From assembly GCA_036897485.1 (NCBI GenBank), contig JAYMTF010000846.1, positions 1-29,260 of the forward strand: 29,260 nucleotides of DNA. The letters run 5' to 3'. Under the pieces are notes generated by a model. That model was not told the DNA's origin. It did no database searches and was given only the letters and a program-made list of their open reading frames with translations. Below are positions 9,249 to 20,479 of the stretch, one piece after another. Positions within the stretch are counted from its first letter, which is position 1. Each line of letters begins with the position of its first letter. The translations under genes were made by a program, and so were the position numbers. The DNA is from Pelargonium nanum. Taxonomy: Eukaryota; Streptophyta; Magnoliopsida; Geraniales; Geraniaceae.

Positions 9249-12200
9249 TCATTGAAAATCAAATCTCCCTTCTGATTGAGTCTCCGGATCGGCCACTGCA
9301 TCCGGGTAGAAACCCGCTCCTGGAATAACAAAAAGTTTGAAAAATTGTCATATAGATCTATATATTAACAATAAAGACGGCCCAGTACCCGAGGCTCCCA
9401 CTGTTGGGCGTTTAGGACGTTTTCCTGACTCGAACACGACCTCAATGTAGCAACGTCAAAATCAAGAAACAAAATATTGGACTAAAGGCGGGCGGGCCCA
9501 TGCACAAAGCTCACACCATTGTGGAATCTAGGTTGTTTTCTGACTCGAAGCCCGTGGCCTCGAGGTCAAAAGAACTCAAAATATTACACTAAAGGCAGGG
9601 CCAATCCATGAGGCTCACACCATTGTGGAATCTAGTCTGTTTTCCAGACTCGAACATGAGAACTCGAGGGCACAAGGCAGTAACATCTCGCGATCAAGAA
9701 ACAAAATATTACAATAAAGCGGGGCCAATGCATGAGGCTCCCACCATTGTGGAATCTACTTGTTTTCCTGACTCGAACTCGAGAGGTCGAGGTCACAAGG
9801 TGGCAACAAAATGTTTCAATCTTAGTTGCGACCACGACAAAGTGCACAAGACAACTAGCTCCCACCGTTGTGGGGTATGGAGAGAAGATCATTTTGTATG
9901 CAACCTTATGTTAACTCTGCTACCCAAAGGTCACACGTAGAGCTGGCAATTTGTATTGGGTTTTTGTCATGAAAATGTGTGTGTTGCCTGATCTGATCTG
10001 CATTTCTTTCATGGCAAACCCAAGTAAAAATTAATCAGCCTATTTTGAGCGACCCAAACCCTGCAAAAATGTGGGTCAGATTCCAGGTGCCCGTGAGTTC
10101 GGGTTCAAACTACCAGCTCTACTCACACAGGCACGGAGCATCAACCATACCAACATACCATCGTGCCAAGGTTTACCATTGATAACTAAATACGCAAAAA
10201 CTGCAAAGCTTAAAGAACAATTTGGTGCAAATATAAGCTGCATCTCACCTTCCAAGGCCAGCTCTGGATTAGGATTTATGAAGCTCGAATCCCAGGGCCC
10301 ATTAGAAAATGACTCTAAGTAACCGTCACCAATTCCAGTTCCACGGTTTGGTTCAAGCGGTAATCCTTCTGGACCGATCATACCGCATCTAAGTGTCGAA
10401 TGAAGAGCTGAGTTGTCAATACCTAGATCCGGTATGTCCGTAGAAGCAAAAGGAAACTGGCCAGAGATTGCAGAATTCAAAGCCATCTCCGACTTGACTT
10501 CACTACTTGAGTTAAGAGGTAACATTCTATCCATCATCAAACTACAAAACAAGGAGCAAAGCAGAAAGAGTTCACAGGGCAGCAATATAATAATGAAACA
10601 AACAAAAAATTATAAAAAGAAAGCATAAGAAATGACATAATGTGCTCGGAAAAGAAAATAACTAATTAGAAATATTTACATCTTGCTATGAAGATAGACA
10701 TTTACTCTAACTCCCACTTCCACTACTATTATAATGTCTCCACAATTTTTTCGCCTGTTAACAACCTACTACCATTTTCTAAAAATTTAGAAGAGTAAAA
10801 TGTAGGATCGGCCAACTTGTTTTAGACAAGGAATACAACAGTGCTTGGATCAGCAAGGAGAGAAGTATAATCTCCACGAAATTTTGACAAGTTGTACTCA
10901 CTTTGTCACATAAATGAGTCCATTTTTGTATAAGTTAAGGATAATTTATTTACGGTTGGACTTTCTCTTCTACCCTCACGTGCTCTTGTGATAAGAAACT
11001 CAAGAAGCTCTAACTAACTTATCTAAGGGATATTGGCGGTAATCCACACATAACTAAGAAAGTGGAGACTCATTTTGGCACAAAAAGTTTGGATAATGTG
11101 GACTTAATTGGGATGGAGTAGGTTATAAAATGAGTTAGACGGCCCCTCACGGGCCATTACCACTATAAAAGACAGACATGAACAGAAAAGTTATACAGAA
11201 TAAAGGAAAAGTGTGATGCCATACTTGTTCCCGTACAATTGCATCTGATGGCCATTGCTTAAGTCCGGGATTCTATTTAAACCAGGAAAGCCAGGCATAT
11301 TGCCGGGGTAATCAATCTGGTGTTGAACTGTGGACGGAATGGGAGGTTGCTGCAGAGGAGCGTAACCCACAGATAAGTTGTTGACTGCGCTACAAAAAAA
11401 CGAAAGGTTATAAGTTAAAATAATAATCTCAACACCGTAATGCTGAAGACTAACACAATAAGTCACAAAGTCTCTTGCAAGAAATCAGAAGCCCTAAAAT
11501 AACAAGTTCAAAACATAGAACAGCAAATATCAAAACAGTGAGATACTCAGGTAGATATTTCCAACCCGTAGCAGATCAATACATTAACTAAAGCATTTGA
11601 ATATAAGAGAGATAATGCAACCGATAAAGTTTATAATTGTACAAAATGAAGAGAATTACACTTTCTGGTTAGTTGTAGTTGTTTCTTCTTTTCTTTTCTT
11701 TTCTTTTTGTTTGAACACTAAAATTAGCAAAGCTGGTGAATTTTAGATGCACACAATGGTGCTCTTGTTCTAGTGCACATGTTATATTGAGAAAAAGACT
11801 TCGATCTTTGTAAATATCTGAAACTGACAACAGACAATCAGACAAAAAGTTAATGCTTCGTTTTTTTCTGAAAGTCTAATGTCGTCATGGTTCATACAAG
11901 AATAAGGTAAAATGTATGCTTGTCATCTAAATCGTCGCCGTATATTTGAACATTGAGTAAGCTTCATGGAAGAAAATTACCGGGCATCTGATGACTTCCA
12001 TTCTGACCTGGACCCAATGAGAAGTTTTTTGGACCTAGGCGATTCATAAGATTATATTGCTTCTCGAGTAATTCATTGAAAAAGAGAATTTGTCTTTTCA
12101 GCGATAGCCTTGTGTAGTAGACCTGAAAAAAGTCCGGATTTTCGTCTTCCAATTTCTGCCATACTAAACCAAGGAAACTAAAGTGATCAATAACAAAGCT

Positions 12201-13670
12201 ATTAGGTGAAGAATATAACTATTGAAATGTGACAAGAATACAAAACCACATTTCAAATCTGAATAAAAACAAAGCATCTAATTGACCCACGTATTTTTAT
12301 TTTATGATTTGATGACAATGACGATCAAAGCAATCGCTGAAAGAAAAACATGGGTACTATTTGAAACAATGATTACTAATTAAAGGTAGCTCATAGAAAC
12401 TATATATACTGACTATATCACTACTTCAGAGCTTATATCATAGCACTCCCGGGAAATAAAACTGAAACAACGCTATTACTATTACATCAAATTCCCTTTG
12501 TAGAAGGAACACATCAACTCGTCAAACTTCCTTTTTCGAGTTGGGTCGGGTGGTAAAACCCTAACCTGGCCCACAAGAAGTTTCAGGTTGCGATTTTACA
12601 TAGAAAATGTACGGGTTGACTGGCCCGACCCAAATATTAATTGGGTCTTATGTGACCTTAACCCACAAAATGCAGGTCAAATTTGGTTACCTACGGGTTA
12701 GGGTCCAAATTGTAAGCTCTAGGAAGCAACAACACATTTCACCATTCAAAGATGATTAATGAAATTTATGAGTAATCGCTTACCCAAAGTTGTAACTGTA
12801 GGATCTATTTGTAGATTATCAAAGAGAAATTTCAACACCTCATCTTTGTTCATATATAACTGCATACAGCGTTCAATCAAATTTTTTACCTACAAAAGAA
12901 TTTCAACAAGGCGAAGTAAGAACATGATATGAACTAATTAAATTGCATTTGAGTACGCAACAGCCATACAGCTCGAAACAAATATCACTTCAACATACAA
13001 CGTCAACATTTAGAAGTTTATCTTTCTTGCTTGAAACAGGTATCTGACTGCTGTCTACCAAAGGAGCTTCAGGTACGATATTATGCTGGTCAAAATTTGG
13101 ATCGCATGATACTTGTGATGGGAACTGCGTTCCAGTTGCGCCTTGTGAATCCTGCAAAGTCCTCTTTGTCAGAAATATGAACCCAAAAAAGGAAGAAAAT
13201 TTATAATCGCATAGCCAAACAAAGGCTCAGCAACATATAGAAGAAACCTTTTACAATCATACGGTGACGCTGTTAAGGTTTACATTGGCCAGTTACGGTT
13301 TTAGAAAAACAAAAAAGAGAGAGATGCATGAAGACCAACAAACAAGGTCATTACCATGAGAGAAATCAACTACTTCCAGCTTTTATCAACACATTCCTTG
13401 TGCCACATTATGTGGTTACATATGTATTGCATTCTTCTAGTATCAGGCAAATAATCCAAGTTCTAGGAAACAGTGTCTAATAGAATGTAACAGTACTGAA
13501 TTATAGTATGTCCACAGCTTATAGCATTGAAATCTCAATTCAAAGTTCTCATCATTAAATGCTTGAACCTAGTCATTAATGGGTTTGTTGAAAATTTTAC
13601 AAGTTGAACTAATTTATAAGAGACACAATGGACGTAAGTGAAGGAACGCTAAAACCTGTGATGTATTCAT
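9249..13670 (-). CDS. TIGR01589 plant-specific domain protein, 7 coding exons
   Basis: Coding exons on the complement, in transcription order, are 13670-13656, 13151-12999, 12889-12784, 12163-11981, 11384-11225, 10541-10249 and 9319-9249. All have GT-AG borders with consistent phase, giving 981 nt and 326 residues. Residues about 57-127 match the plant-specific TIGR01589 domain as I remember it: VKNLIERCMQLYMNKDEVL, then VWQKLEDENPDFFQVYYTRL, then KRQILFFNELLEKQ. The rest is low-complexity and rich in Pro, Gly, Asn and Ser (for example YAPLQQPPIPSTV), probably disordered, and it ends FDFQ. No catalytic motif, signal peptide or membrane segment is visible. The function is unknown; relatives in databases are often mislabelled. 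The start is the only long-frame ATG, in exon 2, with an in-frame TGA just upstream. The last intron is 929 bp and full of repeats. Confidence 0.85.
9374..9929 (-). repeat. Five-unit tandem array of Au-SINE-like fragments in an intron
   Basis: Five units can be aligned on the conserved CCATTGTGGAATCT-type word at about 9403, 9521, 9625, 9749 and 9870, so spacings are 118, 104, 124 and 121 bp. Each unit has, on the plus strand, GGCTCCCACCATTGTGG, TGTTTTCC(A)GACTCGAAC and a GGTCACAAGG-like block. These correspond to the complement of a tRNA-derived SINE of the widespread Au type (box B is TTCGAGTC in complement). Units 1-3 are joined by a shared linker containing CAAAATATT and ACTAAA or ATAAA. 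Units 1-4 lack the SINE interior, and only unit 5 keeps a GTATGGAGAGAAGATCATTT segment. The array lies in the last intron of the TIGR01589 gene, in the same orientation as the gene. Confidence 0.75.
9938..10121 (+). mobile_element. hAT-type MITE, 184 bp
   Basis: Terminal inverted repeats are TAGAGCTGGCAATTTG at 9938-9953 and, in complement, TAGAGCTGGTAGTTTG at 10121-10106 (14 of 16 match). Flanking 8-mers are GTCACACG (9930-9937) and CTCACACA (10122-10129), 6 of 8 identical, consistent with the 8-bp duplication made by hAT transposases. It has no coding capacity. It abuts the SINE-derived array inside the last intron of the TIGR01589 gene, so both stay spliced out. Confidence 0.7.
12515..12722. 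mobile_element. Degenerate hAT-like relic in TIGR01589 gene intron
   Basis: The stretch has GGGTCGGGTGG, GGCCCGACCCAAAT, TTGGGTC and TACGGGTTAGGGTCC words, and ends in TTGTAAGCTCTAG. Its complement (CTAGAGCTTACAA) resembles plant hAT MITE termini such as that at 9938. No matching left terminus or target duplication was found. It lies in the intron between exons 12889-12784 and 12163-11981. Confidence 0.35.
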
Positions 13671-14870
13671 TTTGCTTCACCGCATGCTAAACACGTCTGC
13701 CTGTTTGCGTCAAAGGCTTTTCTAGGAGCTCGAGATGCACGCTTCAGAAGGGACTGAACAATCACTGAAAAGTCCACAAGAGAATAGTGTTAATGGATGA
13801 CTAATATATAACAAAGGAAGTAAAAAAAAATACACTTCTTATTGATACGGGCACTTGACAAAAAAAACATACAACGAGAGTAAAAACAATGTTACACGAA
13901 CCACCTAAAGAAGACGACTTTTTACTAAATTAGTGCTGATTTTTATGAATGCAAATCTAGTAAATTAGATACGCTCTAAAAGTTGAGCAATGCATATGTA
14001 TCGACACACTGAGATGCTCCATCAAAATTGAATGTCCTATCATAGAAAATGGATTGTATAAAAACAAAACGGCTACTTCACAACACTATATCAGGAAATT
14101 TTTTATGATGATGATGATATTTGAAGACAACACAGAATCGATCACATGCCACGAGTTTCTGCAATGGCTTAAAACTTCAATGATACTTCTAAAGTAGATG
14201 GTTAACTTATACTGTCAAATCCTACCTAAAAGACAATAAAGCCTCTCAATTTCCATGACAATTCTGAATTCTCTACACCTAACAGGACAATGAAACTCGT
14301 TAAACAAAACTGAAAACTAAAAAACTTCTCATTTGCAAAAAACCTAAATTGATAAAACAAACAGTTTATGAACAGTGATTTTCGGCTCTGATTCATATTG
14401 ATAAAGATCAATTCAGATACAACAAACAAACCATATTTAATTGCATAAAACAAAATACAAATACATAGACTAAAGCCTTTTTGGGGTGTGGTGTTTTCCA
14501 TTAACAAGAAAATAAAGAGCTTTCAACTTTACTACATTTTCTCAGCAACCAAACTAATCAAATTCCAACAAGAAAAAAAAACATCATCATCACAAGAAAT
14601 ATTCCAAATTCAGAATCAACCCACTATTTGGTCAGGCAAAAAACGCCTGCCCATTTTCTCAGCAGCCAAACAACTGATCAATGAACCCTAAAAACAGTAA
14701 AAACAAAGATCACAGAGTAAAAAAAGGTACGGACTTTACCAGAGTTAAAACTGAAAAAAGAAGAAGACAAGTGAGTCGTGACTCGGTGAGTGTGTTCTTG
14801 GGATTTGGAGAGAGCGAGTCAAGAAAGATTCAAAGGTGAAAATGGAAGAAGAGAGTGATGAGAAAGAAAA
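13656..14870 (-). other. 5' leader of the TIGR01589 gene: noncoding exon 1, intron, leader part of exon 2
   Basis: Exon 1 on the complement runs from about 14870 to 14740 and is CT-rich with no ATG. Its donor is CTG then GTAAAG. A 975-bp intron (14739-13765) ends in TTTTCAG, and exon 2 is 13764-13656. The only upstream ATG in the leader begins a two-codon ORF, ATG-CGG-TGA, at 13685-13677, and the main ATG follows after 6 nt. A TATA-like AT run lies at 14981-14994. Confidence 0.65.
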
Positions 14871-15307
14871 AAAAAATATGGATTTTCAATGGTTATTCAC
14901 TCTCTGAAAAATTATAGTTTTTGTTTTGTAATTGGAGAGGAGAATATAGAATCCAAAGTGGAAACAATAAATAAATAAATATATATATATATAATAAAAT
15001 AAATGCTAAGAAAAAGTGAGAATTATAAAAGAAATGGAATCTCTTTTTCTTTATTTTTTTTCTCACTCACACTATAGTTTTTATTTTATTTTAAAAGCTT
15101 TAAAATATCTTTTTAATAAAAGTGATTCAAAGCAATTTGCTTTATTTTATTTTATTTTCTATTGGAGTAACTTTTTTATTTTGTTTTTTTATAGCTAAAT
15201 AATGTTTTTTAATGAATATAATTAAAGAGTAAACCCATAATTATGATGAATATTAAAATAAAATAGAGTTCTTCTTGACATAGGGTACGAATGTATATGT
15301 TCTAGAT

Positions 15308-15675
15308 AATTGTTAGGTTTAATTAATTAATTAATTAATTAATTATTCATTTATATATACATAGAGAGAGTTTTAATTTTTTTTCGAATGGATAAATTTT
15401 AGATTTTGTATAAATGGAGGGAATAAAATATTTACCATATTAAGTGGAGGGAAATTGAAATTCATGGATTTAGAAGCATGCAAAAAAGATGAATATTTTT
15501 TTCTACATAATTGCTACATTTAATGTTTAATTAATTAATTAATTTATATATAGATGGAAAAGTTTTAATTGTTTTTTAAATCGATAAATATTAATTTTTC
15601 TATAAATAGAGGGAATAACAAAATTGGCACATTAAATGGAGGGGGAAATGAAATTTATGGGTTAAGAAATATGAA
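15308..15675 (+). repeat. Imperfect ~192-bp tandem duplication
   Basis: Copy 1 starts near 15308 and copy 2 near 15515. Both have a TTAATTAATTAATT run, TATATATA(C/G)AT, AGTTTTAATT, GATAAAT, ATAAAT(G/A)GAGGGAATAA (15410 and 15602), TTAA(G/A)TGGAGGG and ATTGAAATTCATGG or AATGAAATTTATGG in the same order. It lies in the intergenic spacer. Confidence 0.7.
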
Positions 15676-18057
15676 GAAGAAGAAAACTAATCATCCCCAA
15701 ATAATGTTGGAAATATCTCAAAGTGAGAATTTAAAGGGTCAATGATATGAGTATTTGGGGTCAACTCAATTTATGAAATTTTATTTAAATATCCAAATTT
15801 TAACTATGTAGCTATAACATTGGTAACCATTTTAGAATAAAAGTTGATTAAGTTTCAACTATAGGTATTATGTGTTAGAAATAGATATGTATATCTCAAT
15901 AAAAGTTTGTGCAAATGTTCGACTATAATGTACTTATTTTGTATTATCTATTTTCTATTTATCGCCCATAACAAAATCTAAATTTTGAAAGATTCCGACA
16001 ATTATTAGTACAAATGTTAGAACAATTTATCGTTACACTTTTATCTTATAAAATGCAAGTCTTGCGCATGATATGTCATGTGTTTTCGAGTTTGAATACA
16101 ATACTTATTTTGTTCCTATACTTTTTTCGCTACTATAAATATGATGAAATCTAATCTCGAATTAAAATCGTCCTGCATGCAACAAAAATTGATTAGAAGA
16201 TATCATCGCTAAAGCTCACAAACTTAAAAACATTTGTGGAACTAAAACAATTAGAACTATATATATTGTGTATTAAATACTATATGCACTTAGTGTTGTT
16301 TAAAATAAAGACATAAATAACTGAACTTGGTTATAAAGTGTTTTATAATGCTTTATTTATTATGAAAATCATATACTAGTAAATAAAAAAATGTTTTATA
16401 GTAGTGTTCATGTGATGTAACTAAAGTTGTGTTGGCTCCACATGGGTTGCAGTTAAGGGATCATACAATACAAGGTGAGAGCATTATTGATGTGTATGGG
16501 TTGGCATTTCTTTAGTCCAAGTGAACAAACTATAACAATAAACTTTATTTCCAAAACATTATAATATTTGTAACACTTTTGTTTGGATAGTCACACACAC
16601 ATATATATATATGACATTGAATAGAAAAAACTACAAACAAAACATAACAAGAAAAACCTAACCATTGCATATGTAAAGAAAGTCCCTCGAAATCAACTTT
16701 GAGAATAAAAAGCTTAAGTCGTTAGAAGGACGTTGGTGATAGATTAAACTCTACGAGATTGGAGGATTCAAATAAGGCATAAAATTCAACTACAAATTTT
16801 CTTGTCTAAGTATACGACTTATTGGTTTTTTAATTCATAAATATGAAAGAAATAGACAACTTGCTAATTTTTTTGTTTGCATGCAATTACATATTATTTT
16901 GACTATCAACCAAAGTGTATTGAAGAAGAAGAATACGATGTTTATCTTTCTATATTTTGCATGCGGAGAAGTAAAATAAAGCATATTGTATCAACCCACA
17001 AACTAGAGAAGAAGCAGAAATAATCAGACAAGTCACAAGCGGATTTGAAGATACAAAAAACTATCTATATGCATAACATGAAATTTGGTTAAGTAGTATA
17101 CTATAAAATTAGCTCCCAAGAATAAGCTTGAAAATCATTAGGCCAAACATGAAAGCGCTAGCTCTGCAATCATCACTCATCGACACATATTATAAGAACC
17201 GGAGTTCATAAGCTCAACAACAATTGTCAAAACATGTTATAAAATAATGTTAGTGGCATCAATTCTAAACACATATCCATAGCTCATACAAAGTGCCTCA
17301 AAGTTCAGCTAAAGGAGAGGATCACAATCCCCTAAGTTTATGGTGGTTCCTCCTAACTAGTTCTCAAGCATTATAAGGTTTACCAAGACCTTGATTCAAG
17401 TGCAAAATTTCAAATATTCCACTCACAAACATACAATTCAATTATTAAGTTGCATAGTTCTTCACATTCCTAGAGCTAATTCACCGATAAATGTATGTAA
17501 TTGTTTGAAAGTCCACTATTTTCACTAATTTTCAGCTTTGTTAATGAATTTTGTTCCAAAGCAGCTTATACTCATACGCAAGTGGTTTTACATGCATAAA
17601 GGTTACACACGTCATTATTCATAAATTTAATGCATTTTTTCGTATTGATAAATGTTCGCAACTTGTAAGTCCACTGATAATATATGAATTCAATATTATA
17701 TAACTACATGTTAGTTTTTGCACCGATAAATGTATAACAGTTCATCTATAATTGTAAACAATCTAAATTTTCTTTTTTGCACCAATAAATATATGTACGT
17801 CTACCGAAAAAATGTATGCAAATTCACAAAAAAAATTTAATTAAAATATGTGTAGAGTACATTCAAGTTCTCTCTTTTATCATATGATACACGAGACAGA
17901 CGTTTCTCGTAAATTAATCCCAACGAGTTACGAGTTAAAAGCAACCAACTTGCACATGACATAATTAAATTCTTTTTCTTTCACATCTAAACTCAAGTCA
18001 AAAGTTAAATTTTAACCATGGTTAAGTTCCATAGGCCTCAACCCCATATTCTAAGAG

Positions 18058-18066
18058 AAACCCTAA
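18058..18066 (+). promoter_or_regulatory. Telobox AAACCCTAA upstream of the J/DUF3444 gene
   Basis: AAACCCTAA lies roughly 100 bp before the presumed transcription start. Teloboxes are common near starts of plant housekeeping and translation genes. A 14-bp palindrome, TTAACCATGGTTAA (18012-18025), is just upstream. No clear TATA box was seen. Confidence 0.4.
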
Positions 18067-18149
18067 GGTTAAAAATATTTTCATTTTAAACCAAACCCAC
18101 ACTTACTTTTATTTGTCAAGCCATTTTTAGGTATAATTGGGACATTTTG

Positions 18150-20479
18150 ACATTTTTCTTCTCAGCTTCTCTGGGCTTTGACAAATGGATCACTGTACAT
18201 GGTGATGGTGGTCTCAGTCTCAGATTCAAATTTCCCAAATCTTCAGACACTGTCGCTTAACGGGTAATTGCTCTTCTTCTTCACTGTCGAGCTTCGAGCT
18301 CAACTTTTACTCCGTAAAGTTTACATTTTTTCACTGTTTGTGTCTTCGTTATGAGTTTTCTGCAACGGAATCGATTAGGGTTTCAGTTGAATGTACTGAA
18401 TTTTGGGGATTGATGGGTCAATTTCGACCGTTGGAAGTTCTTGATTCTGTAGATCCAAGCGAAGATTTGATAATTTGTTGTTCTGTTTATTTATGTGAAT
18501 TTGGACCCTTTTGAGTTTTGATTTTGTACTGTTTAGGTTTAACTTGGGAAGCAAATGGAGGATATAAGTGTATTTTTTTTATAAGCAAAATGGTAAACTT
18601 AGTAATTCGGGTCCGGCTTTGGAAGAAATTTATGATCCTGTTTGTTATGGCATGTTTTGAATTTGGATTCGGTATCGCTAGGTCGAATGCTTTTACGGGT
18701 ATTTAGAATTAAATTTGAGAATGAGAAGTCCAGTAATTTTACTATTGTTTTCAAGTGCATTTCTTAGATTGTTGTATTGATTGGAAACAAAATGGTAAAT
18801 TTAGTAATTTTGGGTCGGTTATAGTGTTTTATAGATGTCCTGACATTTTGGAACTTTGGGAGTGAAAGAAACAAGCAAATCCTTAAACTTTGAAAGAAAT
18901 TTATGAATTATGATTATATCTGTCACGGGTAGGTTTTGAATTCCAATTCACGTGATTGTTTGTATTGTGATTTGTGAGGTTGAATGCAATTTATGGAGTG
19001 GTTTTTAAGGGTTTTTGTAAGAGGGTGATATAGTAATTTGGGTTATTTATAGATCCAGTGAGATTTAAGATTTTAAAGTAGTGAATGATTGCATCTGTTG
19101 GAGATAGGCTCTGAATTTTGATGATTCATCTGGTTCGTTTTATTTTTTGGGTTGATGAAATTTACACTACCATTGCTCCGAAAACAAAGAAACAAATTAT
19201 TTGATTTGGATCAGTTATAGATGACAATGCCGTGACATGTAGAAACTTCGGGATCAGTTAAAGTTACATTTGAAAGATGTTTGTGTTTATTTGTCATATC
19301 TCTTGTAACTATATTTGAATGATCATCTCCGTGCTTGAAAGTTGAAGTCTAAAGTTCTCATTGCTTCTAACCATACTTTACATTTGCGTATTGAAGCATT
19401 TTTTTTGTTAACATTGAAGTTTCACCGGATTTGGACGTACATAGTTTCAATACATGACATAGATTCTAAGTGACGGAGAATTGTACGCCTGACCCGTTAG
19501 TGAAACAAAAACATTCGCAATTATAGAATTTACTTTTGCTATGTATGATTAAAATGCAAGTGATGGCTATTCTCCTCAAGATTTTGAAAAGTGTCTCGAA
19601 TTTTTTTGCTTAGAGGTCTATGATGAAAATAGTATCCTAGATGTATATCGTTTATTCTGAAAGTCAAAGATTTCACGTCTACTGAGTGGAATCTAAGTGA
19701 CTTAATGATGCCCTAGATGGAGAAATAGTGAAGTGATGGTACTTGTTCGTGACCCCCCCCCATATGTAATTGATTGGTACCCATAAGACTGATCTTTCAG
19801 AGTTGGGTTCATTAAATAGCTTATATAGTGCCTAGTATAGACGCTTGATGTGTCGCACCCATGCTAGACTCTTCTCTATCAAATCCACACCGCAGTGCTC
19901 CTGAGCCCACATATAGTGCTGGGTGATTTTATCACCACAATTTTCATGATTTGGATACCTTTCAATGCTGAGAAACTCTAGAGAATTCCAAATGGGTCAT
20001 ATGATCATATCCCATCCGGAAATGTTTTGAAATGTACAACCGCACAAACCTCACCTTTGATTGAATTTTGCTAGGCTTGAAACCAATATTCTTTTGATGC
20101 TCACAAGATATGAGATTAAGTGCTTAGATATACTTGAGGAAGTGGTAGAATTTCTAATCGAGAAAGTTTAGCTGTTTGATTGCAATTTTTTGTTCAAGTT
20201 CACTTTGGATATCTGTCTGCATAGTATATCATAAGGCATAACAAAAAAATTATGATTACTATTGTTTCTCTGATTTTTTTTTGTTCTTCTATGGGCCAGG
20301 GGGTTATATTGACGAAGATGAAACTTTTTTCTATTAGTGCTACGAAGTGTGCTCTTGTTTAAAGTATGATATTTATCGTCAAATGCTCTCTACTTTTCGT
20401 TGGTGTCTAGTGTTGCAACCAAGTAAACAGGAAAAAGCATGATTAGGTGAGGAAGGAACCCAGGATTGCTCGGTAACTC
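18150..20479 (+). other. 5' leader of the J/DUF3444 gene with ~2.2-kb leader intron
   Basis: A leader exon near 18150-18263 ends at CGG then GTAATT. The most likely acceptor is AAACAG at 20430; CTAG at 20410 is an alternative. The second leader part, 20431-20479, carries a three-codon upstream ORF, ATG-ATT-AGG-TGA, at 20439-20450, 29 nt before the main ATG. The exon borders are predicted only from splice signals, and the intron length is long but not unusual for leader introns in plants. Confidence 0.5.
18584..19330 (+). repeat. Diverged tandem repeats in the J/DUF3444 leader intron
   Basis: Related blocks recur. CAAAATGGTAAA(C/T)TTAGTAATT is at about 18586 and 18788, a weaker ATAGTAATTTGGGTTATTTATAG-like form is near 19030, and GATTTGGATCAGTTATAGATG is near 19203. 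GAAGAAATTTATGA and GAAAGAAATTTATGA follow in units 1 and 2. CATCTGTTGGAGATAGGCT (unit 3) corresponds to TATCTGTCACGGGTAGGTT (unit 2). Spacing is about 166-241 bp. Confidence 0.55.

Larger units (their letters stand above)
14990..18100. other. Intergenic spacer between divergent TIGR01589 and J/DUF3444 genes
   Basis: Very AT-rich and with no supportable gene. It contains (TTAA)n-type runs near 15320 and 15525, a ~192-bp duplication (15308-15675), scattered CACCGATAAATGTATG-like words (17480-17830) and a CA/TA microsatellite near 16590. Confidence 0.5.

Noticed and set aside
9374-9929. CRISPR-like spaced repeats
   Set aside because: The repeats are ~105-125 bp, imperfect and derived from a SINE in a plant intron, with no spacer-like unique parts of constant length.
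10076-10585. 169-codon minus-strand frame as a gene of its own
   Set aside because: Only 10249-10541 is real coding sequence (exon 7 of the TIGR01589 gene); the rest reads into introns on both sides.
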